DNA of 64,000 nucleotides from NCBI GenBank assembly GCA_949031345.1, contig CARNVA010000007.1, forward strand, positions 16,854-80,853, in the 5' to 3' direction. A model generated the notes under the pieces. That model saw nothing but the letters and a program-made list of their open reading frames with translations, had not been told where the DNA came from and did no database searches. How positions within the stretch are numbered: position 1 is the first letter of the stretch; each line of letters begins with the position of its first letter. The translations under genes and the position numbers were made by a program. Shown one piece after another: positions 54,088 through 62,471 of this stretch. Source of the DNA: an uncultured Eubacteriales bacterium (GTDB taxonomy: Bacteria; Bacillota; Clostridia; Christensenellales; UBA1242).

Positions 54088-55311
54088 ATGACAAAAAAAG
54101 CGAAAAAAAGCGTGTTTTTACCAATATTTTTACTTATTACCATTGCAATGACTGCAATATTACTAGCAGGCTGTGGCAAGGATGTTCCTGTCAAAGAGGT
54201 AAAAATAAACTATGACTCAATTGAGATTTACAAAGGCCAAGTTGTGGCACTTGATTACTCTGTATTGCCAAACAATGCAAACAACTACACTCTTACCATT
54301 AAAAGCTCTGACAAGTCAATTGTTGCACTCAACAGCTCTGGCTATTTGATGGGTGTCAATTATGGCACTGCGACAATTACAATTGCCATTTCTGATACCG
54401 AGCTTTCTGACAGTTGCACAGTCACTGTTGGTGATGGAAAGATTACAGAAATTTCTTTAAACACTGCCGGACTTAAAACCACCTATTATGAAAATGATAG
54501 AATTGACACAAGCGGACTTAAAGTATTTGGAAAATATCAATCTGGCAAAGAAGAAGAACTTGACTTAACTGCATGCAAGATTACTCATCCAGAATACGCC
54601 GTTCAAGGTGCAAAAATTGTAGTAGAATATGAAGGTGCTCGTGCACAGGAAGTAGACCTCACCATTCTTAAAGATGCAGTTGAAGGGCTTGAAGTCACCT
54701 CTTCCCCAACAAAGACCGAATATTATTTTGGCGAAAGGTTTGACCAAAGTGGAATGAAGGTTGCTCTCAAATATAGAAGCGGAAAAACCGAAGAAGTGCA
54801 AAACTTCTCTGTCGAAAATGCAGTTATTCAACCTGGCCAAAAAGAGATAACCATAATATATGGTGACTATCAAACTAAAATATCAATCACCTCAAACGCA
54901 AGAAGAATTGTAAGATCACTCTCTGACCTTCAAAGTGCCATTGATGAAGGTATTGACAGCGTTATGCTCGCACACGGCTTTACCAGCACCTTTGAAAGCC
55001 CATTGGTACTTGAAAATGTAAAAAACTTAACCATTTATTCAGAGCGTTCAACAAACTCACTTAACGGTCAAGAAATAATTCCAATCAAAATTGTCGGAAA
55101 GATTGAAAATGTAAAATTTATCAATTTCACCCTTGCTTCAACTGGAGAAAGCCCTGCCACTCATTTAGTTGATTTTTCAGCTTGCACTGGCGGAACAATT
55201 ACCTTCAAAGATATGACCTTCAATGCTACTCAAACTGAAGCGCTTCTTGTGCCTACAGGAAATCCCGTTGAAATCACTTTCAGCAATTGCACATACACAA
55301 AAAATGCATAA
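54088..55311 (+). CDS. surface lipoprotein with bacterial Ig-like domains
   Basis: The 407-residue product has a signal peptide ending in the lipobox LAGC (Cys29), so it should be lipid-anchored to the outer face of the membrane. A Big_2-like domain (about 33-113) has the usual LNSSGYLMGVNYGTATIT-style core. It is followed by two Big_3-like domains (about 114-197 and 198-272) that each start with a 'TxYYxGxxxDxSGxKV' segment. The C-terminal 130 residues look like a right-handed beta helix. It probably binds a surface or matrix partner. A strong AAGGGG site precedes the ATG. Confidence 0.85.
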   Translation: MTKKAKKSVFLPIFLLITIAMTAILLAGCGKDVPVKEVKINYDSIEIYKGQVVALDYSVLPNNANNYTLTIKSSDKSIVALNSSGYLMGVNYGTATITIAISDTELSDSCTVTVGDGKITEISLNTAGLKTTYYENDRIDTSGLKVFGKYQSGKEEELDLTACKITHPEYAVQGAKIVVEYEGARAQEVDLTILKDAVEGLEVTSSPTKTEYYFGERFDQSGMKVALKYRSGKTEEVQNFSVENAVIQPGQKEITIIYGDYQTKISITSNARRIVRSLSDLQSAIDEGIDSVMLAHGFTSTFESPLVLENVKNLTIYSERSTNSLNGQEIIPIKIVGKIENVKFINFTLASTGESPATHLVDFSACTGGTITFKDMTFNATQTEALLVPTGNPVEITFSNCTYTKNA

Positions 55312-55669
55312 TTCAAAGAAATTTTATTAAAAATGTGCAAAAATGTCGAAAAAACAATGGTTTTTCATCAAATTTAAAACATTTTATCATAAATTATTGT
55401 AAAACAAAATCAAAGATGCTGATTTAAAAAAATGTCTAAATAATCAAAAAAAACACAGTTTTCCAAGAAAGATGACTGTGTTTTTTATTATATTATTCCG
55501 CTTAAAAAAACTTAAAATTATTGTTATTTTGCAAAAGCCTTTATCAAGTTAAGTTATCCAAAAAGCTAAATATATTTAGTTTTTTACAGTAATTATTACT
55601 AAAAATCTATCTTTATAAAAAATCAAATATGCTGTCGTTTTTACCTAAAAGTTTCTCAAATATCACCTA
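55312..55669. other. gene-free spacer between the lipoprotein gene and recF
   Basis: The spacer is AT-rich and contains a single clear feature, the hairpin at 55446-55487. A partial DnaA-box-like TTATCCAAA occurs at about 55555, matching seven of nine bases. I see no gene, repeat or RNA that I can support in the rest. Confidence 0.5.
55446..55487. terminator. bidirectional intrinsic terminator
   Basis: An A run plus ACACAGT (55453-55459) pairs with ACTGTGT plus a T run (55475-55486), around a 15-base loop. It lies between the lipoprotein gene and the convergent recF gene. Confidence 0.8.
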
Positions 55670-56731
55670 TCAAGGAAGCCTTATTACATTGCAATCAATT
55701 TCACTTTCATCAAAATCGGTGCAGGTGATTATGGTCTGGGCTTTTGATGTAAACTTTAAAAGTTTTTTTCTTCGCTCTTTGTCAAGCTCACTGAATACAT
55801 CATCCAAAAGCAGCACAGGCTCTTCACCAACCCTATTTTTCATAACTTCAAGCTCGGCAAGTTTAAGCGAAAGTGCTACCGTTCTTTGCTGCCCCTGAGA
55901 GCCAAAACTTTTCACCTCTTTTCCATTTAAATAAATGTCAATTTCATCTCTATGCACGCCTAAAGTGGTGTATCCAAGTTTGAAATCTTTTTCAAGGCTC
56001 TTTTCCAGTCCCTTAAGCATTTTCCCCGCATAATCTTCCCCTTTAAAAGAACTTATATATTCAATTTCAATCTCTTCTCTTCCACCCGAAAGATAGTCCT
56101 GAGCCTTTTTGGCAAACGGAGAAAGCTCTTCAATAAGCTTTGCCCTCTCTTTATATATCTTTTCAGCAAGCTCGGCAAGTGCCCTATTCCAAATATCAAT
56201 CGTTTCACTAAGCGCCGTCATATCATGACTGGTCTTAAGCAGTTTATTTCTGTTTGCCAGCACTTTTTCATAACGGGCAACCTGATAATAATAGCTTTTA
56301 TTGGTTTGGCTTAATATGATATTCATAAACCTTCGCCGTTCGTCTGGACTGTTTTTAATAAGTTTAAGCTCGTCCGGCGAAAAGAATACCGCATTGACCG
56401 AGCTTAAAAGCTCTCCAATCTTTCTCAGCCCTATACCATCAACCTTGACCGCCTTTTTTCGTGAGGTGTTGAAAAACATTTCAATATCAATGTCGCGGTA
56501 TTTCTTTTGAAACTCACCTTTAATATAACCATTTTCTTCGCCCAGTCTCACCACCTCTTTTTCGCGAGAAGTGCGAAAACTTTTGCCCAGCACCATAAAA
56601 AATACAGCCTCAAGAATATTTGTCTTGCCCATTGCATTTTTGCCGACAATGACATTTACCTGTGGAGAAAATTCAATCTTTTTTTCTTTATAACTGCGAA
56701 AATCTTTTAATGTAAGGCTGTTTATTTGCAT
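55670..56731 (-). CDS. recF: DNA replication/repair protein RecF
   Basis: The 353-residue product matches RecF length and layout: a Walker A GKNAMGKT at 30-37, an SMC-like coiled arm, the signature GSQGQQRTVALSLKLAELEV region, and Walker B VLLLDDVFSELD. RecF helps load RecA at gapped DNA. Here it is divergent from dnaA instead of following dnaN as in Bacillus. The ATG has no visible ribosome binding site, and a promoter -10 ends seven bases before it, suggesting a leaderless message. Confidence 0.95.
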   Translation of the reverse strand: MQINSLTLKDFRSYKEKKIEFSPQVNVIVGKNAMGKTNILEAVFFMVLGKSFRTSREKEVVRLGEENGYIKGEFQKKYRDIDIEMFFNTSRKKAVKVDGIGLRKIGELLSSVNAVFFSPDELKLIKNSPDERRRFMNIILSQTNKSYYYQVARYEKVLANRNKLLKTSHDMTALSETIDIWNRALAELAEKIYKERAKLIEELSPFAKKAQDYLSGGREEIEIEYISSFKGEDYAGKMLKGLEKSLEKDFKLGYTTLGVHRDEIDIYLNGKEVKSFGSQGQQRTVALSLKLAELEVMKNRVGEEPVLLLDDVFSELDKERRKKLLKFTSKAQTIITCTDFDESEIDCNVIRLP

Positions 56732-56738
56732 CAGATAT

Positions 56739-56767
56739 ATTTTACCAAATTAAAGAATAATTTTCAA
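56739..56767 (-). promoter_or_regulatory. promoter of recF predicting a near-leaderless mRNA
   Basis: TTGAAA (56767-56762), 17 bases and TAAAAT (56744-56739) on the minus strand. Seven bases separate the -10 from the ATG, so transcription should begin at the start codon or within a base or two of it. Confidence 0.65.
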
Positions 56768-56797
56768 TCAAAATAATATAAATTTTAAAAAAGACAA

Positions 56798-56853
56798 AAA
56801 AGTCAAAAAAGCGTCACCGCCCACTTGACTTTTCAAAAAAAGAACATTATACT
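56798..56853 (+). promoter_or_regulatory. promoter of dnaA with overlapping 9-bp inverted repeat
   Basis: TTGACT (56825-56830), 17 bases and TATACT (56848-56853) make a good promoter about 195 bases before dnaA. Its -35 overlaps the right arm of a perfect nine-base inverted repeat, AAAAGTCAA (56798-56806) and TTGACTTTT (56825-56833). The long leader that follows (56854-57047) is almost pure A/T with two TGCGAA words. Classic TTATCCACA boxes are absent from the whole recF-dnaA spacer. Confidence 0.65.
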
Positions 56854-57047
56854 TAATTCATAGACTACATAAAAACAATCTTTTTAAAGATGATAATTTT
56901 ATAATAAAATTTAATAATTTTGCGAAATAATCCTAAAAAATATCAAAAAAATGCAAATTTTCGATATTTTTATGGTTTTTTATGCGAATTTAAACAAATT
57001 ATCTTAAAAAAGAATTATAAAAGAAAAAAGGAAATACAGAAAAAATT

Positions 57048-58403
57048 ATGAAAGATTTATCTACTCTTTGGAAAGCTGTGCTTGATAAGCTTGAACTTAC
57101 CGTTTCAAATGTGTCATTTGTGATGTGGTTTCGACCAATAAAAGTAATTGACTTTGTCGACAATAAAACGCTTATTTTGGCAGCCAACACCACTTCAGCA
57201 AAAAATCAGTTGTCAAGAAATTATTTTGAAAAGCTCTCGTCAGCCGTTTCTGACATATTCGGCACAGACCTCATCATTGAAATTCTTGATCCAACCGAAG
57301 AAATTGAATATATAAATCTTCATGGCGACAAAAACACTGAAAAGGAAGTCAATGTCAAAAAAAATCCTTTCAATCCAAAATATACCTTTGACAATTTCGT
57401 CGTTGGCGATTCAAACAAATTTGTTTACACCGCCTGCCGCGCTGTTGCCGAACACTCTGGTGTAAAATTCAACCCTCTGTTTATCTATGGCGGCTCAGGG
57501 CTTGGCAAAACCCACCTGTTGCACGCTATTGGAAACTACTATAAAGAATATTTTCCACATCTTAATGTAATGTATGTGACCTGCGAACAGTTTGCAAATG
57601 ATTATATCGAATCTCTTGGCTCACCAGCCAAAAACAAGGCCGTGCTTGAGTTTAGAACAAAATACCGCAATCTTGATGTGCTTATGGTGGATGACATTCA
57701 GTTTATTTCAAAGAAGACCTCCACTCAAGAAGAATTTTTCTATACTTTTAATGAGTTATATCAAAATTCAAAACAAATCATCATCACCTCTGACCGTCCA
57801 CCAAAGGAAATTGAAACCCTTGCTGACAGACTTCGCTCTCGTTTTTCAAGCGGACTCACACAAGACATTCAACATCCAGAGCTTGAAACCAGAATTGCCA
57901 TTCTCAGAAAAAAATGCCAAATTGAAAAGTATTCAATTGATGATGATGTAATCGAGCTGGTCGCTGAAAGAATAAGCTCAAATGTGCGTGACCTCGAAGG
58001 CATGCTTGCAAAAATACACTTTCTTGCCATGGTTTCAAACAAACCATCTGCAACAATGGAAGAAGCACTTGAAGCGTTTAATGGTCAACTTGAAGAAGAA
58101 AAAAATGAAGGCTTCTCAGCTGATCAAATTATTGATACAGTCTGCTCATACTTTGACATAACAAGACAAGACATTGTTGGCAAAAAGAAAAGCAAGGATG
58201 TCGTTGAGCCAAGAATGATTGCCATCTATCTTATAAACGAAATTCTTGAAATTCCACTTGTTTCTATTGGCAAAATGTTTGGAGGAAGAGACCATCATAC
58301 TATCATAAATGCCCGAGACAAAATCACTGACCAGCTTAAAACCTCACATAAAATTCAAGGATATATAAGCGAAATAAAGAAGCTTTTATCTCAAAATAAC
58401 TAA
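57048..58403 (+). CDS. dnaA: chromosomal replication initiator protein DnaA
   Basis: The 451-residue product has all four DnaA domains: N-terminal domain I (about 1-80), a short linker, the AAA+ domain with Walker A GGSGLGKTH at 148-156 and Walker B LMVDDIQ at 212-218, and the DNA-binding domain IV (about 355-451). The DnaA signature normally reads GGRDHTT; here it is GGRDHHT (412-418), with His417 at the position of a base-contacting Thr, and IINA where VIHA is usual. The gene has a weak AAGGAAA site and no dnaN follows. It ends at a strong terminator. Confidence 0.97.
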   Translation: MKDLSTLWKAVLDKLELTVSNVSFVMWFRPIKVIDFVDNKTLILAANTTSAKNQLSRNYFEKLSSAVSDIFGTDLIIEILDPTEEIEYINLHGDKNTEKEVNVKKNPFNPKYTFDNFVVGDSNKFVYTACRAVAEHSGVKFNPLFIYGGSGLGKTHLLHAIGNYYKEYFPHLNVMYVTCEQFANDYIESLGSPAKNKAVLEFRTKYRNLDVLMVDDIQFISKKTSTQEEFFYTFNELYQNSKQIIITSDRPPKEIETLADRLRSRFSSGLTQDIQHPELETRIAILRKKCQIEKYSIDDDVIELVAERISSNVRDLEGMLAKIHFLAMVSNKPSATMEEALEAFNGQLEEEKNEGFSADQIIDTVCSYFDITRQDIVGKKKSKDVVEPRMIAIYLINEILEIPLVSIGKMFGGRDHHTIINARDKITDQLKTSHKIQGYISEIKKLLSQNN

Positions 58404-58425
58404 ACTGCCCTCGGCAGTTTTTTAT
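58402..58425 (+). terminator. intrinsic terminator of dnaA
   Basis: AACTGCC and GGCAGTT form a seven-base-pair stem with a three-base loop and a run of T, overlapping the dnaA stop codon. Confidence 0.9.
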
Positions 58426-58615
58426 TTTTAAACGCATTGCTTTAAAATTTTTTTATATATAATTAAACAAAAACTAAACAAAAATATCAAAAAAACACAA
58501 AATTCTGTTGTTTTCTTAAATTTTTGACCACTTTTTGTTTAATTATTGCTTAAGCCTTAAAATGCTGTTAAACAAAATTGGTTATTGCTAAAATTTTAAA
58601 AACCACTTTTTGCAA
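58426..58615. other. AT-rich spacer with repeated TTAAACAAAA words, candidate origin element
   Basis: The spacer between convergent dnaA and jag lies between two terminators and holds repeats. ATAATTAAACAAAAA (58459-58473) is repeated exactly in inverse orientation at 58532-58546; CTAAACAAAAA and GTTAAACAAAAT add two more copies. ACCACTTTTTG occurs at 58527 and 58602. TTAAACAAA matches six of nine positions of a DnaA box (TTATCCACA). An origin role is inference only. Confidence 0.35.
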
Positions 58616-58650
58616 CAAAAAAAACTACCAGTTTAGGTAGTTTTTTATTT
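58616..58650 (-). terminator. intrinsic terminator of the jag operon
   Basis: AAAACTACC and GGTAGTTTT form a nine-base-pair stem around a six-base loop, with a T run on the minus strand. It lies just after jag. Confidence 0.9.
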
Positions 58651-58678
58651 TATCAAATTGAAATATGAACGCTTTTTA

Positions 58679-59530
58679 TTATTCATCTTTTGGAAAAATC
58701 ATAACATAGCGTCTTGGCTCTTCACCCTTGCTAAGAGTGACAACTCTTTCATCTTCTGAAAGAGCGCTGTGAATTATTCTTCTGTCACTTGGATTCATTG
58801 GGTCAAGCCTAGCATATCTGCCAGTTTTTGCGACCTTATCTGCAGTGCGTTTTGCAAGAGCTGTCAAAGTTTCTGCCCTTCTTTCTCTATAGCCGCCAAT
58901 ATCAAGCAAAATGCGTTTGCGTTGTTTTCCTGTGACTGCAGCAAGCAATCTGTTGATTGCGTAATAGCAATCTCCGCGGTGGCCAATCATGTCTCCAAGA
59001 TTTTCACCTTCCACTGAATAAGTGATATATTTATCATCTTCACTTGTTTTGATTTCAACTTGCTTTCCAGCAACTTCAAAAAGTCCTTTTAAGAAATCTG
59101 TAGGATCCATGACTACATCAGAAGTCTCTGTCTCTTCACCCTCGTTTGTCAAAGCAGCCTCTTCATAAACTTCTTCTTCCATTGCTTTTGCTTTAAGTTT
59201 TGTCTTTGATTGAACTTCTCTTACAACAACGCTTTCTTTCTTTTCAAGTTTTTCTTCTGCCTTTTCTGTCTTCTTTTCAAGTTTTTCTTCTGCCTTAACT
59301 TCTTTTTTATCCGCCTTTTCAGCTTCTTTTTCAGCTTTCTTTAAAGCCTCTTTCTTCTCGTATTTTTCTCTTGCATCTTCGGAAATTGTCACAACAACCT
59401 TTGCTTTTTTGAATAAACCACCCTCGTTGATGATTTTTATATCAACATCTTCTCTTGGTGCTTTAAGCTCAAAAAGTGCATTTTCAATAGCTTGCTCGAT
59501 ATTTTTCCCTGTTCCTTCTGCAGATAACAT
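58679..59530 (-). CDS. jag: RNA-binding protein Jag / KhpB
   Basis: The 283-residue product has the three Jag parts: a Jag-N domain (about 1-52, LFKKAKVVV), a long Lys/Glu-rich coiled linker (about 53-115), then a KH domain with IGHRGD and an R3H domain with NPSDRRIIHSAL near 245-260. Jag/KhpB pairs with KhpA and binds RNA, affecting cell division and envelope genes in Gram-positives. The linker is longer and more repetitive (EKKxEKAEEKL) than usual. It follows yidC by 172 bases, an AT-rich gap with no terminator, in the usual order yidC-jag. Confidence 0.93.
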   Translation of the reverse strand: MLSAEGTGKNIEQAIENALFELKAPREDVDIKIINEGGLFKKAKVVVTISEDAREKYEKKEALKKAEKEAEKADKKEVKAEEKLEKKTEKAEEKLEKKESVVVREVQSKTKLKAKAMEEEVYEEAALTNEGEETETSDVVMDPTDFLKGLFEVAGKQVEIKTSEDDKYITYSVEGENLGDMIGHRGDCYYAINRLLAAVTGKQRKRILLDIGGYRERRAETLTALAKRTADKVAKTGRYARLDPMNPSDRRIIHSALSEDERVVTLSKGEEPRRYVMIFPKDE

Positions 59531-59702
59531 TGTTTTCTCCCTCCACTTTTAATGTGTGTATTTGTATTAAATTTAATAGTAATTTAATTTAATTTATTTT
59601 TGTAAATTAAGGTTATATATAGTTAAAATTAAAATAATTTCAACTAAAAACCAATAATTTCACTGTTTTTTATGATATTTTTGCTGTTTTTTTTGCAAAT
59701 TA

Positions 59703-61250
59703 TCAGAATTTTCTTGAATAATCGACATCATTCTTGCTTGATGTAATTTCTTCTTTTTTCTTTCCTTTAAGCTTGTCACTTATTAAATCTACAAGCAAAG
59801 CTTGAGGATATGAAATGATAAGAGAAACCACTTGCCCTGTCACCAAATAAATTGAAAACATACTGTTGTAAAGCAAGGTAAACACGCCAAGCACAATTGG
59901 AAGCACAATTGGAAGCCACTTTGCCATTCCAACTGCTGGAGCTGGTTTAACAGCATTCTTTCCTTCTTTTTTCATCTTCTTTGCAAACTTTCTGTTGTTG
60001 TAAAGTTTGGTGAGAAACATGGTAAGCATTGGCACGGCAATGCATAATATTGTCAAAATAAAATATCCGTTTGTCTTATTTCTGGCATCTTTAAGGCCTG
60101 GCATAAATGCGTTGTAAATTGCCTCTTCACCCTTTTCAAAGCCGCCAGGAACTTGTCCATTTAATGTTGCAAAACTTTGAATTGACTTGTTTGCAGGTGA
60201 ATCTGCAATCCAGATATTTTCTATCCACAAAAATTTGTCTTGTGTAAGGTCATATTCTTCAATCACTCTGATATTTGAAGAAAATTTGATTGAATCAGCA
60301 AGAAGAATTGGCACTTGTTCTGGCTGACCTTCCTCATTTTCTTTAGTCTCATAACCAACGATTTTATCGCCAATATATTCGACTGTGACAGGAATTTCCT
60401 CACTATCGCCCTCATCAGCAAATGGTTTTATCATAATAGCCTCTGGAGCAGCCTCTCCGCCTTCGTCTGGCGTTTCTGGCTTATTTTCCCCTTCTTTTTC
60501 AGCCTCTATGACATATCTGTTTATAAGATTGTTTATGTACTGATTATTTGAAATAATGACAACAGTTTCTTCCTTACCTTCTTCATTGGTCTTCTGCTCG
60601 GTTTCACTGAAGTCTGTCAAATATTCTGTTTTGTGAAGCACTACTATCTCGCCTTCTTCCGCTTTATGAACAAGAGCGATTTCCTTTTTGCCTTCTTCAT
60701 TTTTTCCAATCTGGAAAACTAAGTTTTTATAATCGGCAAACATGGCATTTTTTTCTTCTTCTGATGCCGCACCTTGCTCATAATATTTATCAACAACATT
60801 CAAGCAATTTGCATAAGTATATTTCAGATTTTCATAATTTGATGTTGTCTTATAGGCAGCCATTGAGTTTAACGCTGGAAACAATGTCCAGAAAATCGCA
60901 AAGCTGATTGCAATAGTCACCAAGTTGATTAAACAACCGCCTATATACCCCTTATTGCCATAATATTTTTTTTGAATTTCATTTTCTTTTTGTCTTAAAA
61001 TCTCTGGCTTGTTTGCATATTTTTCCCTCACTTTTTCAAGCTCTGGCTGCGACTTTGCCATGATTTCATTCATCTTTTGCGAATTTACCTTTTGGGCAAT
61101 ACTGATAATTTCAGTAATAAGTTTAATCACCACCGTCAAGAAAATAATTGCCAAAACATATCGTCCTGTGACATTTTCAAAAGCCTTGATGATGGTTATC
61201 CAAACTCCTGTGGGCTCACTAGCCCCAAGCAGACTGCTTAAAATAGCCAT
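59703..61250 (-). CDS. yidC: membrane protein insertase YidC/Oxa1 with large extracellular insertion
   Basis: The 515-residue product has the five helices of a Gram-positive YidC core (about 31-52, 103-132, 395-417, 443-463 and 465-488), with a basic residue (Lys43) in the groove position. It inserts membrane proteins, with or without SecYEG. It is about twice the usual length because roughly 200 extra residues (about 133-335) lie between helices 2 and 3, an extracellular acidic loop. The conserved-looking FLWIENIWIADSP follows the insertion. No lipobox is present. AAGGAG precedes the ATG, and the gene overlaps yidD by 13 bases. Confidence 0.9.
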   Translation of the reverse strand: MAILSSLLGASEPTGVWITIIKAFENVTGRYVLAIIFLTVVIKLITEIISIAQKVNSQKMNEIMAKSQPELEKVREKYANKPEILRQKENEIQKKYYGNKGYIGGCLINLVTIAISFAIFWTLFPALNSMAAYKTTSNYENLKYTYANCLNVVDKYYEQGAASEEEKNAMFADYKNLVFQIGKNEEGKKEIALVHKAEEGEIVVLHKTEYLTDFSETEQKTNEEGKEETVVIISNNQYINNLINRYVIEAEKEGENKPETPDEGGEAAPEAIMIKPFADEGDSEEIPVTVEYIGDKIVGYETKENEEGQPEQVPILLADSIKFSSNIRVIEEYDLTQDKFLWIENIWIADSPANKSIQSFATLNGQVPGGFEKGEEAIYNAFMPGLKDARNKTNGYFILTILCIAVPMLTMFLTKLYNNRKFAKKMKKEGKNAVKPAPAVGMAKWLPIVLPIVLGVFTLLYNSMFSIYLVTGQVVSLIISYPQALLVDLISDKLKGKKKEEITSSKNDVDYSRKF

Positions 61251-61462
61251 TTTGACTCTCCTTTAATATTGATTGGAACTGGGTCATAACCATAGACTTT
61301 GCTTAAAGGCCTGCACCTTAAAATTCGTTTAATGCCGACCGCCACCCCTTTAACACCAAATTCGTTTAATGCCCCAATAAAGAAACTTGAGCAACTCGGA
61401 TAAAACTTGCACGAATGTGGCAAAAAAGGCGACACAACCCCTTTATAAAAATAAATAGGCAA
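61238..61462 (-). CDS. yidD: membrane protein insertion efficiency factor YidD
   Basis: The 74-residue product has the YidD core SPFLPHSCKFYPSCSSF and GIKRILRCRPLSKVYGYDPVP. It lies between rnpA and yidC, as is usual. The start is uncertain: the only standard codon is TTG at 61462, with no ribosome binding site and about five residues short of typical YidD. The frame stays open further upstream over KLIFTFSS-like codons, so a rare start (ATT or ATA) or coupling to rnpA is possible. It helps YidC-dependent insertion; its role is not fully known. Confidence 0.85.
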   Translation of the reverse strand: MPIYFYKGVVSPFLPHSCKFYPSCSSFFIGALNEFGVKGVAVGIKRILRCRPLSKVYGYDPVPINIKGESKWLF

Positions 61463-61500
61463 CTTTAAAATAAAGGTAAACGAGCTTTTTAATATTTTAT

Positions 61501-61869
61501 TTATTGCGAAACCCTTTTACCTTTCTTAAAAATTGACAAAATTTGTCTTTCGATTTCATAATAGTCAAGCTCGCCCGCGCCTATTTTAGCTTGCAAAACA
61601 TAATTAAAGCCATTTTGGGTAAGATTGTTTAACCTTACAATTTCTTTAAGCCTTCGACGGAGCAGATTTCTCAGCCACGCCTTGCCCACTTTTTTTGAAA
61701 TTGAATAACCTATTTTATAGCTTTTATATTTGCTTTTAACAGTGTAAAGGGTGAAATTTTTACTTGACGAGCGCTCCCCTTTACGATAAATATAATTAAA
61801 TTGACTATTTTTTTTTAATCTATGGTCAGTCTTTTCTTTTGACTTAAGCAGATAATTTTTTTCTTCCAC
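61501..61869 (-). CDS. rnpA: ribonuclease P protein component
   Basis: The 122-residue product has the RnpA features LKKNSQFNYIYRKGERSS near the N-terminus and the RNR motif RNLLRRRLKEIVRLN. It is the protein subunit that helps RNase P RNA cleave pre-tRNA leaders. The start is GTG at 61869, inside rpmH by 26 bases, so translation is probably coupled; no ATG fits. It lies between rpmH and yidD, the conserved order. Confidence 0.92.
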   Translation of the reverse strand: MEEKNYLLKSKEKTDHRLKKNSQFNYIYRKGERSSSKNFTLYTVKSKYKSYKIGYSISKKVGKAWLRNLLRRRLKEIVRLNNLTQNGFNYVLQAKIGAGELDYYEIERQILSIFKKGKRVSQ

Positions 61870-61978
61870 GATTTCTTCTTCTTTTTAAAACATTTCTTCC
61901 AGTAGATGTTCTCATTCTTTCTCTAAAACCGTGAACTTTGCTTCTCTGTTTTTTCTTTGGCTGATATGTTCTTTTCAT
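61844..61978 (-). CDS. rpmH: 50S ribosomal protein L34
   Basis: This 44-residue product begins MKRTYQPKKKQRSKVHGF and ends RGRKKLSA, the highly conserved L34 sequence; GRNVLKRRRNRGRKK is also typical. AAAGGAGGAA precedes the ATG at 61978. It is the first gene of the rpmH-rnpA-yidD-yidC-jag transcript and overlaps rnpA by 26 bases. It is too short to be found by length alone, but the match is unambiguous. Confidence 0.97.
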   Translation of the reverse strand: MKRTYQPKKKQRSKVHGFRERMRTSTGRNVLKRRRNRGRKKLSA

Positions 61979-62079
61979 GATATTCCTCCTTTTTAAAACT
62001 GGCTCACCATTTTATCATAAGTGAATCTGCAAGCAATCTGAAAAAGCCGACACTTCAACATGATAAAACTAAACATGTG

Positions 62080-62108
62080 TATTATATAAAAAAATAACGC
62101 ATTTGTCA
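62080..62108 (-). promoter_or_regulatory. consensus promoter of the rpmH operon
   Basis: A perfect TTGACA (62108-62103), a 17-base spacer and a perfect TATAAT (62085-62080) on the minus strand. The rpmH leader would be about 95 bases. Confidence 0.9.
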
Positions 62109-62390
62109 ATTATTATTTGCCTTTTAATTAAAGGAAAATTCTTGAAAATTTACAAAAGATGTCGTTTTATTTTTTCACATCTGTTTTTTCTCTTGTAATA
62201 TCAACCTTAACTGTGAAAATTTTATTTATATAATGCTTAAAACCTTTCTTAAATAAAGTAATATTTTCCCTCTTAAACGAGGATGAAATTTGTTTTTTAT
62301 CATCTTTTGCAGCTTTATTGGGCGAAAATAAAAGCCTCAATCGTCCTTAATTTTTACTTTCATAAAAACATTTTTCAAAATAACTTAAAC
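62109..62390. other. gene-free AT-rich spacer upstream of the rpmH operon
   Basis: The spacer has no reading frame of note. There are short dyads (AGATGT..ACATCT near 62157-62190 followed by a T run, and GATGA..TCATC near 62282-62304) that could be weak hairpins. No DnaA box consensus is present. I cannot support an RNA gene here. Confidence 0.4.
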
Positions 62391-62420
62391 AAAAAAAGGC
62401 TTTTTAATAAGCCTTCTTTG
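62391..62420 (-). terminator. intrinsic terminator of the right-edge surface protein gene
   Basis: AAGGCTT and AAGCCTT arms (about 62396-62415) fold around a six-base loop with a T run on the minus strand. It lies about 50 bases after the stop at 62472. Confidence 0.8.
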
Positions 62421-62471
62421 TTTTTAATAAAGCTGAAAATTTAAAGTGCCTAAAAAATATTTTTTCAATGA

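Noticed and set aside
62109..62390. Small RNA gene or oriC upstream of rpmH
   Set aside because: Only weak dyads and no DnaA boxes are visible; nothing distinguishes it from an ordinary AT-rich spacer without further data.
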